A stretch of DNA of 64,000 nucleotides, taken from Actinomadura hallensis (lineage in GTDB: Bacteria > Actinomycetota > Actinomycetes > Streptosporangiales > Streptosporangiaceae). Under the pieces are notes generated by a model. That model did no database searches, was not told the DNA's origin, and saw only the letters and a program-made list of their open reading frames with translations. The number at the start of each line of letters is the position of its first letter. The stretch's first letter is position 1. The stretch is from the NCBI RefSeq assembly GCF_006716765.1, contig NZ_VFPO01000001.1, positions 1,612,001-1,676,000 of the forward strand. Reading direction: 5' to 3'. Both the position numbers and the translations under genes were made by a program. This document shows positions 38,499-47,948 of the stretch, in pieces.

Positions 38499-38888
38499 TC
38501 ACCGGGTGAGGAGGACCGAGAGGAGCAGGACGATCGACGCGGCGGCCAGCCCGTACGCCATGACCGGGGCGAGCGCGGGCGGCGGCAGTGTCTCGGCGCG
38601 GCGCAGCGCCCGCTCGGTCCGCAGCCAGCGGCGGAACGCGAGCGCGGCGACCAGCGCCCCCGTCGCGGCGGAGCCGGCCGACAGGACCTGCCGCAGCGGC
38701 GCCTCGACCAGGTCGTCGACGAGCGCGAGGCCGATGCCCGCCGCGATCAGCGCGAGCGCCGTCCGGATCCAGGCCAGGAACGTGCGCTCGTTGGCGAGGG
38801 AGAAGCGGGGATCGGGGTCGCTGCCCTCGGCCAGCAGCCGGCCGGTCCAGCCGCGGCCTCGGGCTCCGGGACGCTGGGAAACGGTCAT
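38499..38888 (-). CDS. DUF202/YidH-type membrane protein
   Basis: 129 residues. FSLANERTFLAWIRTALALIAAGIGLA is the YidH-type DUF202 signature, followed by two more hydrophobic segments. DUF202 pairs like this one are common and conserved, but the function is unknown. Confidence 0.9.
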   Translation of the reverse strand: MTVSQRPGARGRGWTGRLLAEGSDPDPRFSLANERTFLAWIRTALALIAAGIGLALVDDLVEAPLRQVLSAGSAATGALVAALAFRRWLRTERALRRAETLPPPALAPVMAYGLAAASIVLLLSVLLTR

Positions 38889-39071
38889 CGCCCATTCATG
38901 TTAGCCGAGCGAACGAAAAATGCGCGGGCGCGGGGCCGTCAATGACAATTCATATCGATCATCCCGGAATTGTCGGCGACGCTCCGGGCCGAAGCCGGCT
39001 CGACGGGACGGAAATGGCGGCCGGCTCCCTTTCCGGCGCGCCGTCTGCGGCGCTGCTCGGACGTGGTGGAG

Positions 39072-39596
39072 CTACTCGGAGGCGGCGGATTCGAGGAAGA
39101 GGCGGCAGACGTCCGCGATGGTCTCGTTCTTGCTCACATGGCCGGCGACCGTGCACAGCATGGAGCGGAACCGGTCCCGCGACTCCTCGGGCAGGACCTC
39201 CAGCATGCGCTCCTCGACGAGCCCGACCCGGGCGCGCAGCTCGTCCCAGCGCCGGACGCCGTGCTCGGTGGCGACGACGTGCCGGTTCCGGCGGTCGGCG
39301 GGGTCGGGCCTGCGCCTCAGCAGGCCGGCCCGTTCGAGGTCGTCGAGGAGGTAGGTCAGGACCGTTCGGTCGACGCCGAGGCGTTCGGCCAGGGCCCGCT
39401 GGCTGCGACCCTCGCCCCGGACGGCGGCGGTGAGCACGAAGTAGCCGCGGGACCCTCCGGGGATGTCGCCCACGGCGGCCTCGACGCCCTTGGCGTAGGC
39501 GCGGAAGACCGCGCCTATGGCGTACCCGAAGTCGTCCTCCAAGGGGGAAGGCTTCGCTTCGGGGACGTCGGCTCGGGCACCGCGCTGCTCGGTCAC
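39072..39596 (-). CDS. MarR family transcriptional regulator
   Basis: 174 residues with a winged helix (SQRALAERLGVDRTVLTYLLDDLERAGLLRRRPDPADRRNRHVV) flanked by dimerisation helices. GTG start at 39596. It diverges from the broken PAS/phosphatase gene; the 97-bp gap contains two ATTCACT words (39610 and 39640 area) that could belong to its operator. Target genes are not evident. Confidence 0.92.
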   Translation of the reverse strand: MTEQRGARADVPEAKPSPLEDDFGYAIGAVFRAYAKGVEAAVGDIPGGSRGYFVLTAAVRGEGRSQRALAERLGVDRTVLTYLLDDLERAGLLRRRPDPADRRNRHVVATEHGVRRWDELRARVGLVEERMLEVLPEESRDRFRSMLCTVAGHVSKNETIADVCRLFLESAASE

Positions 39597-39693
39597 TCCG
39601 CCAGCCTAATTCACTGCCCGGGGAGGGTAGCTTGGTCGGATTCACTACGCACGTTCGAGTGCGGGAAGGGAAGCGCTCCCGGCGGGCCGTGGC

Positions 39694-40098
39694 GTGATGA
39701 CAGTGACAGAAGACGAAGGCGACCTGCGGGACGTGCTCGATTCGGCGCTGCGAGGCGCACCTTTCGCGGCGCTGACCGTCGGCCCGTCCGGGCGGGTGGT
39801 CCGGCTCAACGACGCGGCGCGGCGGCTGCTGGGCGGTCCGGCGGACGGCGTCCTGCCGGGCTGGCTGGCCGAGGCGCTGCGGGGGTTCCCGCCGGCCACG
39901 CCGCCCCGCTGATCGTCCGGGTGGACGGGACGGTGGAGACCGCCCCGACCCGCGGATCTCTGATCGGCGTGCTGGAGGACATCGACTCCACGACCGCGGA
40001 GGCGGCCCTGCACCCGGGCGACGCCTGCCTGCTGTACACCGACGGCATCACCGAGGCCGAGGGCAGGACCGGTCTGAATCTCAGGGCCCGTCTGAACC
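39694..40098 (+). pseudogene. remnant of a PAS-SpoIIE (PP2C) phosphatase gene
   Basis: The first frame encodes a PAS-like start (FAALTVGPSGRVVRLNDAARRLLG) and stops at 39912. The frame that continues it, joined near 39905, encodes the end of a SpoIIE phosphatase domain: LIVRVDGTVE, PTRGSLIGVL, LHPGDACLLYTDGITEAEGR. About 200 residues between PAS and this end, including the first metal-binding Asp motif, are missing, so an internal deletion with frameshift is inferred. A short 18-bp duplication (GTCTGAA.CTCAGGGC) follows near 40075-40105. Confidence 0.75.
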
Positions 40099-41646
40099 TC
40101 AGGGCGCGGTCCTGTCGGCGGCCGCGCGGTGGAGGGGGCGGCCCTCCTCGTCGTGACCCTGCTCGGCGGCGCGGCAGATGCCCCGGGACATGCCGCCGAA
40201 GACCCGGTCGTGGAACGGCCGGAAGGCCCACCAGTAGGCGTGGCCCGCGAGGCCCCGAGGATGGAACAGTGCTCGCTGCGCGAGGAGGGTCCGGGGGCCG
40301 TCCCGGCGGACGCGGAGTTCCAGCCAGGCCAGCCCGGGCACCCGCATGTCGGCCCGCAGCCGCAGGAGCCGGCCGGGTTCGACCTCCTCCACGCGCCAGA
40401 AGTCCACCGCGTCCCCGACCCGCAGCCGCCGCGGGTCGCGGCGGCCGCGCCGCAGGCCGACCCCGCCCACCAGGCGGTCGATCGCGCCCCGGACCCGCCA
40501 GGCGAGGGGGAACGAGTACCAGCCGTGCTCCCCGCCGATCGCCTCCACGACCTCCCACAGCCGCTCGGGGGACGCGCTCGTCCCGCGGATGCGCTCGTCG
40601 GTGTAGAGGCTGCCGCCCGCCCAGTCCGGGTCCGTCGGGAGCGGGTCGCTGGGCGCCCCCGGCGTGCTGGCCGACGACCAGCGTGTGACGACGTCCGCCT
40701 CACGGACACGACGCAGGGCCAACGCCACCGACTTCTCGAATCCGGTGGGCTCAGGGGGCGGCGGTATGTACTCGGCGATGTCGTTCTCCGTGCACACGAC
40801 CTCGTTCCGCAGCGACTCCACGAGTGGACGCGCGAGCGACCCGGGGACGGGCGTGATCGCCCCCACCCACAGACTCGACAAGCCGGGGCTCAGCACCGGG
40901 ACCGGCAGGATGATCCGGCGCCTGAGCCCGGCCACGGCCGCGTAGCGCCGCAGCATGTCGGCGTAGGTGAGGACCTCGGGCCCGCCGATGTCGAAGCCGC
41001 GGCTGACGTCCGGGGGCAGCCCGGCCGCCGCCACCAGGTAGTAGAGGACGTCCCGCACGGCGATCGGCTGGATGCGCGTGTGCACCCACCGCGGCGTGAC
41101 CATGACCGGCAGCCGCTCGGCCAGGTAGCGCAGCATCTCGAACGACGCCGACCCCGACCCGATGATCACTGCGGCCCGCAGCCACGCCGTCGGGACGCCG
41201 CTCGCGAGCAGGATCTCGCCGACCTCGGCGCGGGACCGCAGGTGCGGGGACAGCTCCTCCGCGTGGTCCATGCCGCCGAGGTAGACGAGCCGCCCGGTCC
41301 CCGCGTCCCGCGCCGCGCCGGCGAAGGTGCGCGCCGCCCGGCGGTCGGTCTCGGCGAAGCCGCCGGCGCCGCCGATCGCGTGGATCAGGTAGTAGGCGAC
41401 GTCGACCCCGTCGAGGGCGCGCCGCGTCGAGGCGGGATCGGTCGCGTCGGCCTCGACGATCTCCACCCGGTCCGCCCAGGGATGGCCGCGCAGCCGCCGC
41501 GCCGACCGCGCCATGCACCGCACCCGGTGCCCGGCGTCCAGGAGTTCGGGCACCAGCCGCCCGCCGATGTAGCCGGTGGCCCCGGTCACCAGGCACAGGC
41601 GCCCCTCGCCGGTCACCCGGGCATGCTCATCGTCTTCGTCCCGCAC
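40099..41646 (-). CDS. atypical SDR / NAD(P)-binding protein with C-terminal DUF2867
   Basis: 515 residues. N-terminal Rossmann domain with LVTGATGYIGGRLVPELLDAGH and an active-site region altered from YxxxK, as in NmrA/atypical SDRs (about 15-300). The C-terminal part (about 345-500; ERLWEVVEAIGGEHGWYSFPLAWRVRG, FWRVEEVEPGRLLRLRADM) is the DUF2867 domain, an SRPBCC-like fold. The combination is common in actinobacteria and annotated only as SDR oxidoreductase. Substrate unknown. Confidence 0.9.
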   Translation of the reverse strand: MRDEDDEHARVTGEGRLCLVTGATGYIGGRLVPELLDAGHRVRCMARSARRLRGHPWADRVEIVEADATDPASTRRALDGVDVAYYLIHAIGGAGGFAETDRRAARTFAGAARDAGTGRLVYLGGMDHAEELSPHLRSRAEVGEILLASGVPTAWLRAAVIIGSGSASFEMLRYLAERLPVMVTPRWVHTRIQPIAVRDVLYYLVAAAGLPPDVSRGFDIGGPEVLTYADMLRRYAAVAGLRRRIILPVPVLSPGLSSLWVGAITPVPGSLARPLVESLRNEVVCTENDIAEYIPPPPEPTGFEKSVALALRRVREADVVTRWSSASTPGAPSDPLPTDPDWAGGSLYTDERIRGTSASPERLWEVVEAIGGEHGWYSFPLAWRVRGAIDRLVGGVGLRRGRRDPRRLRVGDAVDFWRVEEVEPGRLLRLRADMRVPGLAWLELRVRRDGPRTLLAQRALFHPRGLAGHAYWWAFRPFHDRVFGGMSRGICRAAEQGHDEEGRPLHRAAADRTAP

Positions 41647-41833
41647 GGGGACCCCGTACCCCGGCCCTCCTCGCCCATGCCCCTGCCTGCGACGACACGG
41701 CCACGCACGCCGACACGGCAGGGCACGACGACACGGCAGGGGCGCGGGGGACGGGACGGGGCGCCGGCCGAGGCGGGCCCGGCGGGCGAGAGGCGTCCGC
41801 CGGGCGCGCGGGCGACCGGAGTCCCGCCCGGGG

Positions 41834-42640
41834 TCAGGGCTTGCGGGCGACTCCGGCCAGGCCGGTGCCGGGGATGGGCTCGGCCGGGTTGATGTCGCTC
41901 TCCCGGTCGGGCCGCCAGGTGTACGGGGCGACCACGCCCGGCTCGACCAGCTCCAGGCCGTCGAAGAACCCGCGGATCTGCTCGGGGGAGCGCAGGTGGT
42001 AGGGGACCGCGCCGGACTCGGCGTAGGCGCGCATGGACTCCACGAACGGCGGGTGGGTGTTGTCGGCGTCGGCGATGGCGAGGTAGGAGCCGGACGGCAG
42101 CGCGTCCACCAGGGCGGCGACGAGCTCGCGGGCCAGCTCGTACGGGTCGATGTGGCCGAGGATCCCCATCAGCATCAGCGCGATCGGCTGGTCGAAGTCC
42201 AGCGTCTCCCGCGCGGCGTCGAGGATCTTCTGCGGCTCGTGCAGGTCGGCGTCGACGTAGGTCGTCTTGCCCTCCGGCGTGCTGGTGAGCAGCGCGTGGG
42301 CGTGGGCGAGGACCAGCGGGTCGTTGTCGACGTAGACGATCCGGGCGTCCGGGGCGACGCGCTGCGCCACCTCGTGGGTGTTGTCGGCCGTCGGCAGGCC
42401 CGTGCCGACGTCGAGGAACTGGCGGATCCCGGCCTCGGCGACGAGGAAGCGGACCGCGCGCCCGGTGAACTGGCGGGTCATCCGGGCCGCCTGGACGAAC
42501 CCGGGCATGATCTCCTCGACCTTCTGGCCCATCTCGCGGTCGACCTCGAAGTTGTCCTTGCCGCCCAGCCAGTAGTTCCAGATGCGCGCCGAGTGCGGCA
42601 CGGTCGTGTCGATGCTCTTCGGCTGCTGCGCGTCGTCCAT
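41834..42640 (-). CDS. DUF574 SAM-dependent methyltransferase
   Basis: 268 residues. DUF574 pattern: ARIWNYWLGGKDNFEVDRE, FLDVGTGLPTADNTHEVAQ (SAM-binding loop), VYVDNDPLVLAHAHALL, and DGLELVEPGVV near the end. An abundant streptomycete-type family; known members act in secondary metabolism or development in few cases. Paralogue of the next gene; 266 bp separate them, so they may be transcribed separately. Confidence 0.93.
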   Translation of the reverse strand: MDDAQQPKSIDTTVPHSARIWNYWLGGKDNFEVDREMGQKVEEIMPGFVQAARMTRQFTGRAVRFLVAEAGIRQFLDVGTGLPTADNTHEVAQRVAPDARIVYVDNDPLVLAHAHALLTSTPEGKTTYVDADLHEPQKILDAARETLDFDQPIALMLMGILGHIDPYELARELVAALVDALPSGSYLAIADADNTHPPFVESMRAYAESGAVPYHLRSPEQIRGFFDGLELVEPGVVAPYTWRPDRESDINPAEPIPGTGLAGVARKP

Positions 42641-42906
42641 GTTGCTCTTCCCGTTCTCGTGAGTGGCTGCACGGCGGTGATGATCTTTGGGGGCTCCGAA
42701 CCTACGCCGTCCGGCCGGAACACGGAATGCGATCCGCCACCGGCGTCATTGTGGTCGACCCCGCGACCGCGCCATGACCATCTGATTGCAAATGGCGCGA
42801 AACGGTCTTGTCTCGGTCGCCGGGCCCGCGCCCGGCGGCAGGGCGGCGCACGCGGCCCGCGGCCCGGCGGGCGCGGAGCGGCGGCGGACCCGGCACGACA
42901 TGCGCG

Positions 42907-43707
42907 CTACCTGACGGCGACGCCGCCGTAGACCCAGGCGCCGCCGCTCGCCGCGGCCTCCAGGTCGTCGGGGCGCCAGCGGTTGACCTTGACCAGGCCC
43001 GGCTCGACGAGGGCGAGCCCGTTGAACAGGCGCAGGATCCGCTCGTACTCGCGGAACACCATCGGGGCCGAGGCGTTCTCGTAGGCCTCCTCGATGATCT
43101 TGACGAGGTCGGCCGGGCGGTCGTCGAGGGTGCTGTGCGAGATGACCAGGTGGCTGCCGGGGGCCATGCGCTCGGTGAACGCGGCGACGATGCCCTCGGG
43201 GTCCTCGTCGTCGGTGACGAAGTGCAGCATGGCGTTGAAGATGACGCCGACCGGGCGGTCGAAGTCGATGAGGCGGGCCACCTCGTCGGAGGCGAGGACG
43301 GTGCGGGGCTCGCGCATGTCGGCCTGGATCGCGGCGGTCCGGTCCTCGGCGGCCAGCAGGGCGCGGGCGTGCGCGATGACGACCGGGTCGATGTCCACGT
43401 AGACGACGCGGGCGTGCGGATGGACGCGCTGCGCGACCTCGTGGACGTTGCCCTGGTTGGGCAGCCCCGCGCCGAGGTCGATGTACTGGTCGATCCCCTG
43501 CTCGGCGACGTAGGAGACGGCGCGGCCGAGGAAGCGCCGGTTCGCGCGGAGGGCCTCGACGCCGTCCGGGATGGACTCGATGAGGTGGCCCGCGAGCTCG
43601 CGGTCGGCGGCGTAGTTGTCCTTGCCGCCGAGCACGTAGTCGTACATGCGGGCCACGTTCGGGGTGGTCGGGTCGATCCCCCGCGGCACGTCCTGCTGTT
43701 CCGACAC
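42907..43707 (-). CDS. DUF574 SAM-dependent methyltransferase, second copy
   Basis: 266 residues with the same landmarks as its neighbour: ARMYDYVLGGKDNYAADRE, YIDLGAGLPNQGNVHEVAQ, VYVDIDPVVIAHARALL, NGLALVEPGLV. Clearly related but diverged. Diverges from the molybdenum hydroxylase gene across a relatively AT-rich 132-bp gap. Confidence 0.93.
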   Translation of the reverse strand: MSEQQDVPRGIDPTTPNVARMYDYVLGGKDNYAADRELAGHLIESIPDGVEALRANRRFLGRAVSYVAEQGIDQYIDLGAGLPNQGNVHEVAQRVHPHARVVYVDIDPVVIAHARALLAAEDRTAAIQADMREPRTVLASDEVARLIDFDRPVGVIFNAMLHFVTDDEDPEGIVAAFTERMAPGSHLVISHSTLDDRPADLVKIIEEAYENASAPMVFREYERILRLFNGLALVEPGLVKVNRWRPDDLEAAASGGAWVYGGVAVR

Positions 43708-43839
43708 CGGCTGTTCGATCCCGTCTGCCGTGGGTGGTGAGTCGTTAACGATCTTAGCGCCGCGATCAGGAAAAGTAATGATTTACCCAGTTCGCTGTGC
43801 CACGATGGCGGCGATCACCGCCCAGGGCATGGAGGGTGA

Positions 43840-46365
43840 ATGGAATTCGGCCTCAACGGCAAGCCCGTCGACGTCGCCGCCGAGCCCGGTGAGACCGTGG
43901 CGCGGGTGCTGCGGGAGCGGCTGGGACTGACCGGGACCAAGGTCGCCTGCGGCACGGGCGTGTGCGGCACCTGCACCGTGCAGGTCGACGGACGCACGGC
44001 GGCGAGCTGCCTCATGCCCGCCGAGGCGGTGGCGGACCGCGCGGTCACCACCGTCGAGGGGCTCGGCGGCGACCACCCGATGCAGCGGGCCTTCGCCGCG
44101 CACGACGCGCTCCAGTGCGGGTACTGCACGCCGGGCTTCGTGGTGGAGGCGGCGGCGTTCATGGACCGGTGGCGGGCCGAGCACGGCACCGCCGAGCCGT
44201 CCCGCGAGCAGATCGCCGAGGCCCTGTCGGGACACCTGTGCCGCTGCGGCGCGTACGCCGCCGTCTACGAGGCGGTGGCGGCGGCGTGCGCCGGGAAGCA
44301 CGACGACGAGGAACCGGTGACGCCGCCGCGGGTGGAGGCCCTCAGCAAGATCACGGGCGCGGCGGAGTACACGGCGGACGTCGTCCTGGAGGGGCAGCTC
44401 GAAGGCGTGATCGTGCGGTCGCCGCACCCGCACGCGAAGGTGGGGGAGATCCGGTACGACGGCCCCCTGGTCGAGATGCTGCCGCCGGACCGCGTCGTCC
44501 GGTACGTGGGCCAGCCGGTCGCGGCCGTCGCCGCGCCCACCCTGGAGGAGGCGCTCGCCGCCGCGGCGCGGGTCGAGGTCGAGTACTCCGTGCTGCCCGC
44601 CGTGATGTCGTCGGACGACGAGACCGTCGTCTACCCCACCGACGAGGGCCGGAAGTGGGCGCCGCGCGCCAACGAGGGCCCCCTCGCGTCCGCCGAGTGG
44701 AACGGCAACGTGCGCGGCCCCGCCGGGTTCAGCTGGCGCGGCCGCACCGCCGCGAAGCGCATCGAGAAGGCGCGCGAGGACGGCGGCCGGAACCTGGTGG
44801 AGGCCACCTTCACCACCGGCGTGCAGGCCCACACCTGCATGGAGCCGCACGGCTGCGTGGCCCGGTGGGAGGGCGAGGACCTGCACCTCCACCTGTCCAC
44901 CCAGGCCGTGACCCGCGTCGCCGAGCAGGCGGCCAAGCGCTGGAAGCTGCGTCCCGAGCAGATCCACATCGTGGCCGAGCACGTGGGCGGCGGCTTCGGC
45001 TCCAAGGTCAACGTCACCTCCGACGTCGTCGCCGCCGTGGAGCTGTCCCGCCTGCACTCCGCGCCGGTGCGGGTCGTCCTGAGCAGGGCGGAGGAGCTCG
45101 TGGACGGCGGCACCCGCCCCGGGGTGCGCATCGAGCTGGCGCTGCTCGCCGACGACGGCGGCGGGCTGTCCGCCTTCACGATGGACGCCCACGGCGACTC
45201 CGGCGTGTCCATCGGGTCCAACGCGGCCTGGCACTCGCGGTTCTTCTACGGCAACGCGCCCCGCCGGATCCGCGACTACGACCACGTCACCAACCGCGCG
45301 CCCGGCATCCCCTTCCGCGGCCCCGGCCTGCCGCCGATGCTGTGGGCCCTCGAACAGGGCGTGGACGAGATGGCGCTGCGCCGCGGCGAGGACCCCATCG
45401 AGCTGCGCCGCCGCTGGGACGGCAACCCCAAGCGCCACGCGCTCTACGACCGGGCCTCGGCCCTGCCCCTGTGGCGCGACCGCGAGGATCCCGGCACCGG
45501 CCGCATGCGCCGCGGCGTGGGCGTCGCGGCCGCGAACTACATGTACTTCCTCGACCCCGGCACCAAGGTCTCGCTGACGGTGGAGCAGGGCGTCGTGGTG
45601 GCCCGCATCGCCACCCAGGACATCGGGACCGGCAGCCGCTCGGTCATCGCCGAGGTCGTGCGGTCCGAGCTCGGCCTGAAACCCGGCCAGGTGCGGGTCG
45701 AGCTCGGCCGCAGCGACCACGCCTACGGGCCGACGTCCGCCAGCAGCTGCTCCACCCCGTCCATCGCCCCGGCGGCGCAGGACGCGGCGCGCCGCCTCCG
45801 CAAGGCCCTCGGCGCCCGCTCCCTCGACGAGGCGGACGGCGTCGAGGTGGTCGGCAGGCGTCCCCGTGACCGCCGCGGATACGTGACGCCCTTCCCACTG
45901 GACCACTTCGCCATCGGACGGGGCTTCACCGGGGCCGTCGTCGTCACCGAGGTCGAGGTCGACACCCTGCTCGGACGCGTCAGGCCCACCCGCGTGTGGA
46001 GCGGCGTGGCGGCCGGGCGCATCTACGCCCCGCGGCTGGCCCGCAGCCAGTGCGAGGGCGGGGTCGTCCAGGGCATCGGCTACGCGCTGTTCGAGCAGCG
46101 CCAAGAGGACCCGTCCACCGGGACCGTGCTCACCGCGAACCTGGAGGACTACCACATCCCCGGCATCGCCGACACTCCGGAGATCGACGTGTACTTCCAC
46201 ACCGAGGGCTGGGACCACGTGCCCGGCCGAGGCGTCGGCCTGGGCGAGGTCTGCACCATGGCCGTCGCCGCCTCGATCGGCAACGCCGTCCGGCACGCCA
46301 CCGGCTGGCGTCCGCACGACCTGCCCATCCGTCCCGACCTCCTGCTGGAGGGGATCGGCAAGTGA
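43840..46365 (+). CDS. molybdenum hydroxylase: [2Fe-2S] domain fused to the Moco-binding subunit
   Basis: 841 residues, xanthine oxidase family. Residues 1-150 carry two [2Fe-2S] clusters (CGTGVCGTC with Cys58; CGYCTPG with CRCG). From about 165 on it is the aldehyde oxidase/xanthine dehydrogenase large subunit: KITGAAEYTADV, VGGGFGSKVN, FRGPGLPPMLWALEQGVDEMA, and GVGLGEVCTM, whose Glu is in the position of the catalytic base. Such enzymes hydroxylate aldehydes or N-heterocycles. GTGA overlap with the FAD subunit. No chaperone (XdhC) gene is adjacent. Confidence 0.93.
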   Translation: MEFGLNGKPVDVAAEPGETVARVLRERLGLTGTKVACGTGVCGTCTVQVDGRTAASCLMPAEAVADRAVTTVEGLGGDHPMQRAFAAHDALQCGYCTPGFVVEAAAFMDRWRAEHGTAEPSREQIAEALSGHLCRCGAYAAVYEAVAAACAGKHDDEEPVTPPRVEALSKITGAAEYTADVVLEGQLEGVIVRSPHPHAKVGEIRYDGPLVEMLPPDRVVRYVGQPVAAVAAPTLEEALAAAARVEVEYSVLPAVMSSDDETVVYPTDEGRKWAPRANEGPLASAEWNGNVRGPAGFSWRGRTAAKRIEKAREDGGRNLVEATFTTGVQAHTCMEPHGCVARWEGEDLHLHLSTQAVTRVAEQAAKRWKLRPEQIHIVAEHVGGGFGSKVNVTSDVVAAVELSRLHSAPVRVVLSRAEELVDGGTRPGVRIELALLADDGGGLSAFTMDAHGDSGVSIGSNAAWHSRFFYGNAPRRIRDYDHVTNRAPGIPFRGPGLPPMLWALEQGVDEMALRRGEDPIELRRRWDGNPKRHALYDRASALPLWRDREDPGTGRMRRGVGVAAANYMYFLDPGTKVSLTVEQGVVVARIATQDIGTGSRSVIAEVVRSELGLKPGQVRVELGRSDHAYGPTSASSCSTPSIAPAAQDAARRLRKALGARSLDEADGVEVVGRRPRDRRGYVTPFPLDHFAIGRGFTGAVVVTEVEVDTLLGRVRPTRVWSGVAAGRIYAPRLARSQCEGGVVQGIGYALFEQRQEDPSTGTVLTANLEDYHIPGIADTPEIDVYFHTEGWDHVPGRGVGLGEVCTMAVAASIGNAVRHATGWRPHDLPIRPDLLLEGIGK

Positions 46366-47294
46366 CCGCCATCGAGGCCGCCGCCGAGGCCGTCCGCGAG
46401 ACCGGGGGCGAACTGCGCGCCGGCGGCACCGACGTCATGACCCGGGCGACCCGCCCCCAGATCGACCTGCTCGGCGTCCCCGGCCTGCGCGGCGTCACCT
46501 GGGAACCGGACGGCTCCGCCCGCATCGGCGCCCTCACCACCATCGCCGACCTGCTCGCGGACGAGCGCCTGACCGCCGCCTACCCCGCCCTCGCCGCCAC
46601 CGCGGCCGCCGTCGCGACCCCGCAGATCCGCAACGTCGCCACCGTGGGCGGCAACCTCCTCCAGCGGAACCGCTGCTGGTACCTGCGCCATCCCGCCTTC
46701 ACGTGCCACCAGACGGGAGACGACGGCTGCCCCGCCCGCGAGGGCGCCCACCTGTACTCGGCCGTCATCGACCAGGGCCCCTGCGTGGCGCCCCACCCGT
46801 CCTCGCTCGCCGCGGCGCTCCTGACCTATGGCGCGACCGCCGAGGTCCACGGCCGCGCTCCGCTGGGCATCGCCGACCTGTACGGGGACGGCGGCGACCC
46901 GACGCGCGACCATCTCCTGGAGCCCGGCGAGATCCTCCGGACCGTCGTCATGCCCGCGCCCACCCCGGGCGAGCGGGCCGCGTACCGCCGCGCCACCGGC
47001 CGCGAGACGGCGGAATGGCCCCTGGCCGAAGCCGCCGCCCGCCTCACCCTCGACGGCGACGCCATCGCCACCGCCGCCGTGGCCGTGGGCGGAGTGGCCC
47101 GGACGCCCCTCCTCCTCCCCGAGGTCGCCGAAGCGCTGGTCGGCAAGCCCGCCACCGAGGAGACCCTGGCCGCCGCGGCGGACCTGGCGACCGCCCGCTG
47201 CACCCCCTTGCCCGGCAACGCCTACAAGGTGCCCCTCCTCCGCGCGACCGTCCTCGACACCCTCACCGCCTGCACGACCCAGCCCCCCTCCTGA
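46362..47294 (+). CDS. FAD-binding subunit of the molybdenum hydroxylase (PaoB/YagS-like)
   Basis: 310 residues, GTG start at 46362. PCMH-type FAD domain (ELRAGGTDVMTRA, TVGGNLLQRNRCWYLR) and CO-dehydrogenase flavoprotein C-terminal domain. A Cys-containing insert (RCWYLRHPAFTC followed by CPAREG) matches the segment that binds an extra [4Fe-4S] cluster in PaoB/YagS-type subunits, so the complex is closer to aldehyde oxidoreductase PaoABC than to classical xanthine dehydrogenase. Together with the preceding gene it forms a complete two-subunit enzyme. Confidence 0.92.
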   Translation: MTAIEAAAEAVRETGGELRAGGTDVMTRATRPQIDLLGVPGLRGVTWEPDGSARIGALTTIADLLADERLTAAYPALAATAAAVATPQIRNVATVGGNLLQRNRCWYLRHPAFTCHQTGDDGCPAREGAHLYSAVIDQGPCVAPHPSSLAAALLTYGATAEVHGRAPLGIADLYGDGGDPTRDHLLEPGEILRTVVMPAPTPGERAAYRRATGRETAEWPLAEAAARLTLDGDAIATAAVAVGGVARTPLLLPEVAEALVGKPATEETLAAAADLATARCTPLPGNAYKVPLLRATVLDTLTACTTQPPS

Positions 47295-47466
47295 CCGCCG
47301 CGCCTCCCGCACCTGGTAAGGCGGGCGGTCGGGGTCCGGCCGTTGCGGGAGACGCCGCAGGGTTCTGCGGGCTCGTCCGTGGTCTATCCGTGGTGGGCAC
47401 TGATGCGGGTCCGTGGTCGCGCGAGCGAGGCTTCTCAGCAGTTGCACGACTGCCGAGGAGGACCCG

Positions 47467-47904
47467 ATGGCGATCACCGCGCTCGCCGCCCCGCCGGGGC
47501 CGGCGGGGACGGCGCGGCATCTGGTTCCCGGGCTGATGCTCGCGGCGGGCGGCATCGCGCTCCTGGTCCTGGTGCCGAGCCCCGCCGCGGTCCTGGCCGG
47601 GATGGCGGTGTTCGGCGTCGGGTTCGGCCTCACCGGCAACGCCAGCATGGTCGTGATGCTCGACCGCGTCCCCGCCTCCTCCTACGGGACCGTCAGCGCT
47701 CTCTGGAACATCGCCTACGACCTCGGCATCGGACTCGGCGCCGCCGGCTTCGGCCTCCTCGCCGTCCGGACCGGATACCCCGCGGCCTTCGGGCTGACGG
47801 CCGCGCTCATGCTGCTGCCCCTCCTCGCCGGGCCGGGCGTCACCACCCGGCAGATCCGCACCTCCCGAGCTCCCCGCACCTCCCGGCCTCTCCGCACCTC
47901 CTGA
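47467..47904 (+). pseudogene. C-terminal fragment of an MFS transporter
   Basis: 145 codons from an ATG with AGGAGG seven bases upstream. It encodes about four hydrophobic segments like the last third of an MFS efflux protein (LMLAAGGIALLVLVPSPAAVLAGMAVFGVGFGLTGN, YDLGIGLGAAGFGLLAVRTGYPAAF). The N-terminal eight spans are absent. The end has degenerated into 18-bp repeats coding RTSRAP-type units. It is either a decayed gene or a fragment that happens to retain a good ribosome-binding site. Confidence 0.65.
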
Positions 47905-47919
47905 CCTCCCCGCGCACCC
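47857..47919. repeat. four copies of an 18-bp unit
   Basis: CGCACCTCC/C recurs at 47857, 47875, 47893 and 47911 with an exact 18-bp period, the last copy partial. It spans the end of the MFS fragment and its stop. Confidence 0.85.
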
Positions 47920-47948
47920 TGCAAGATCACCCGAGAAAGGGAACGACC

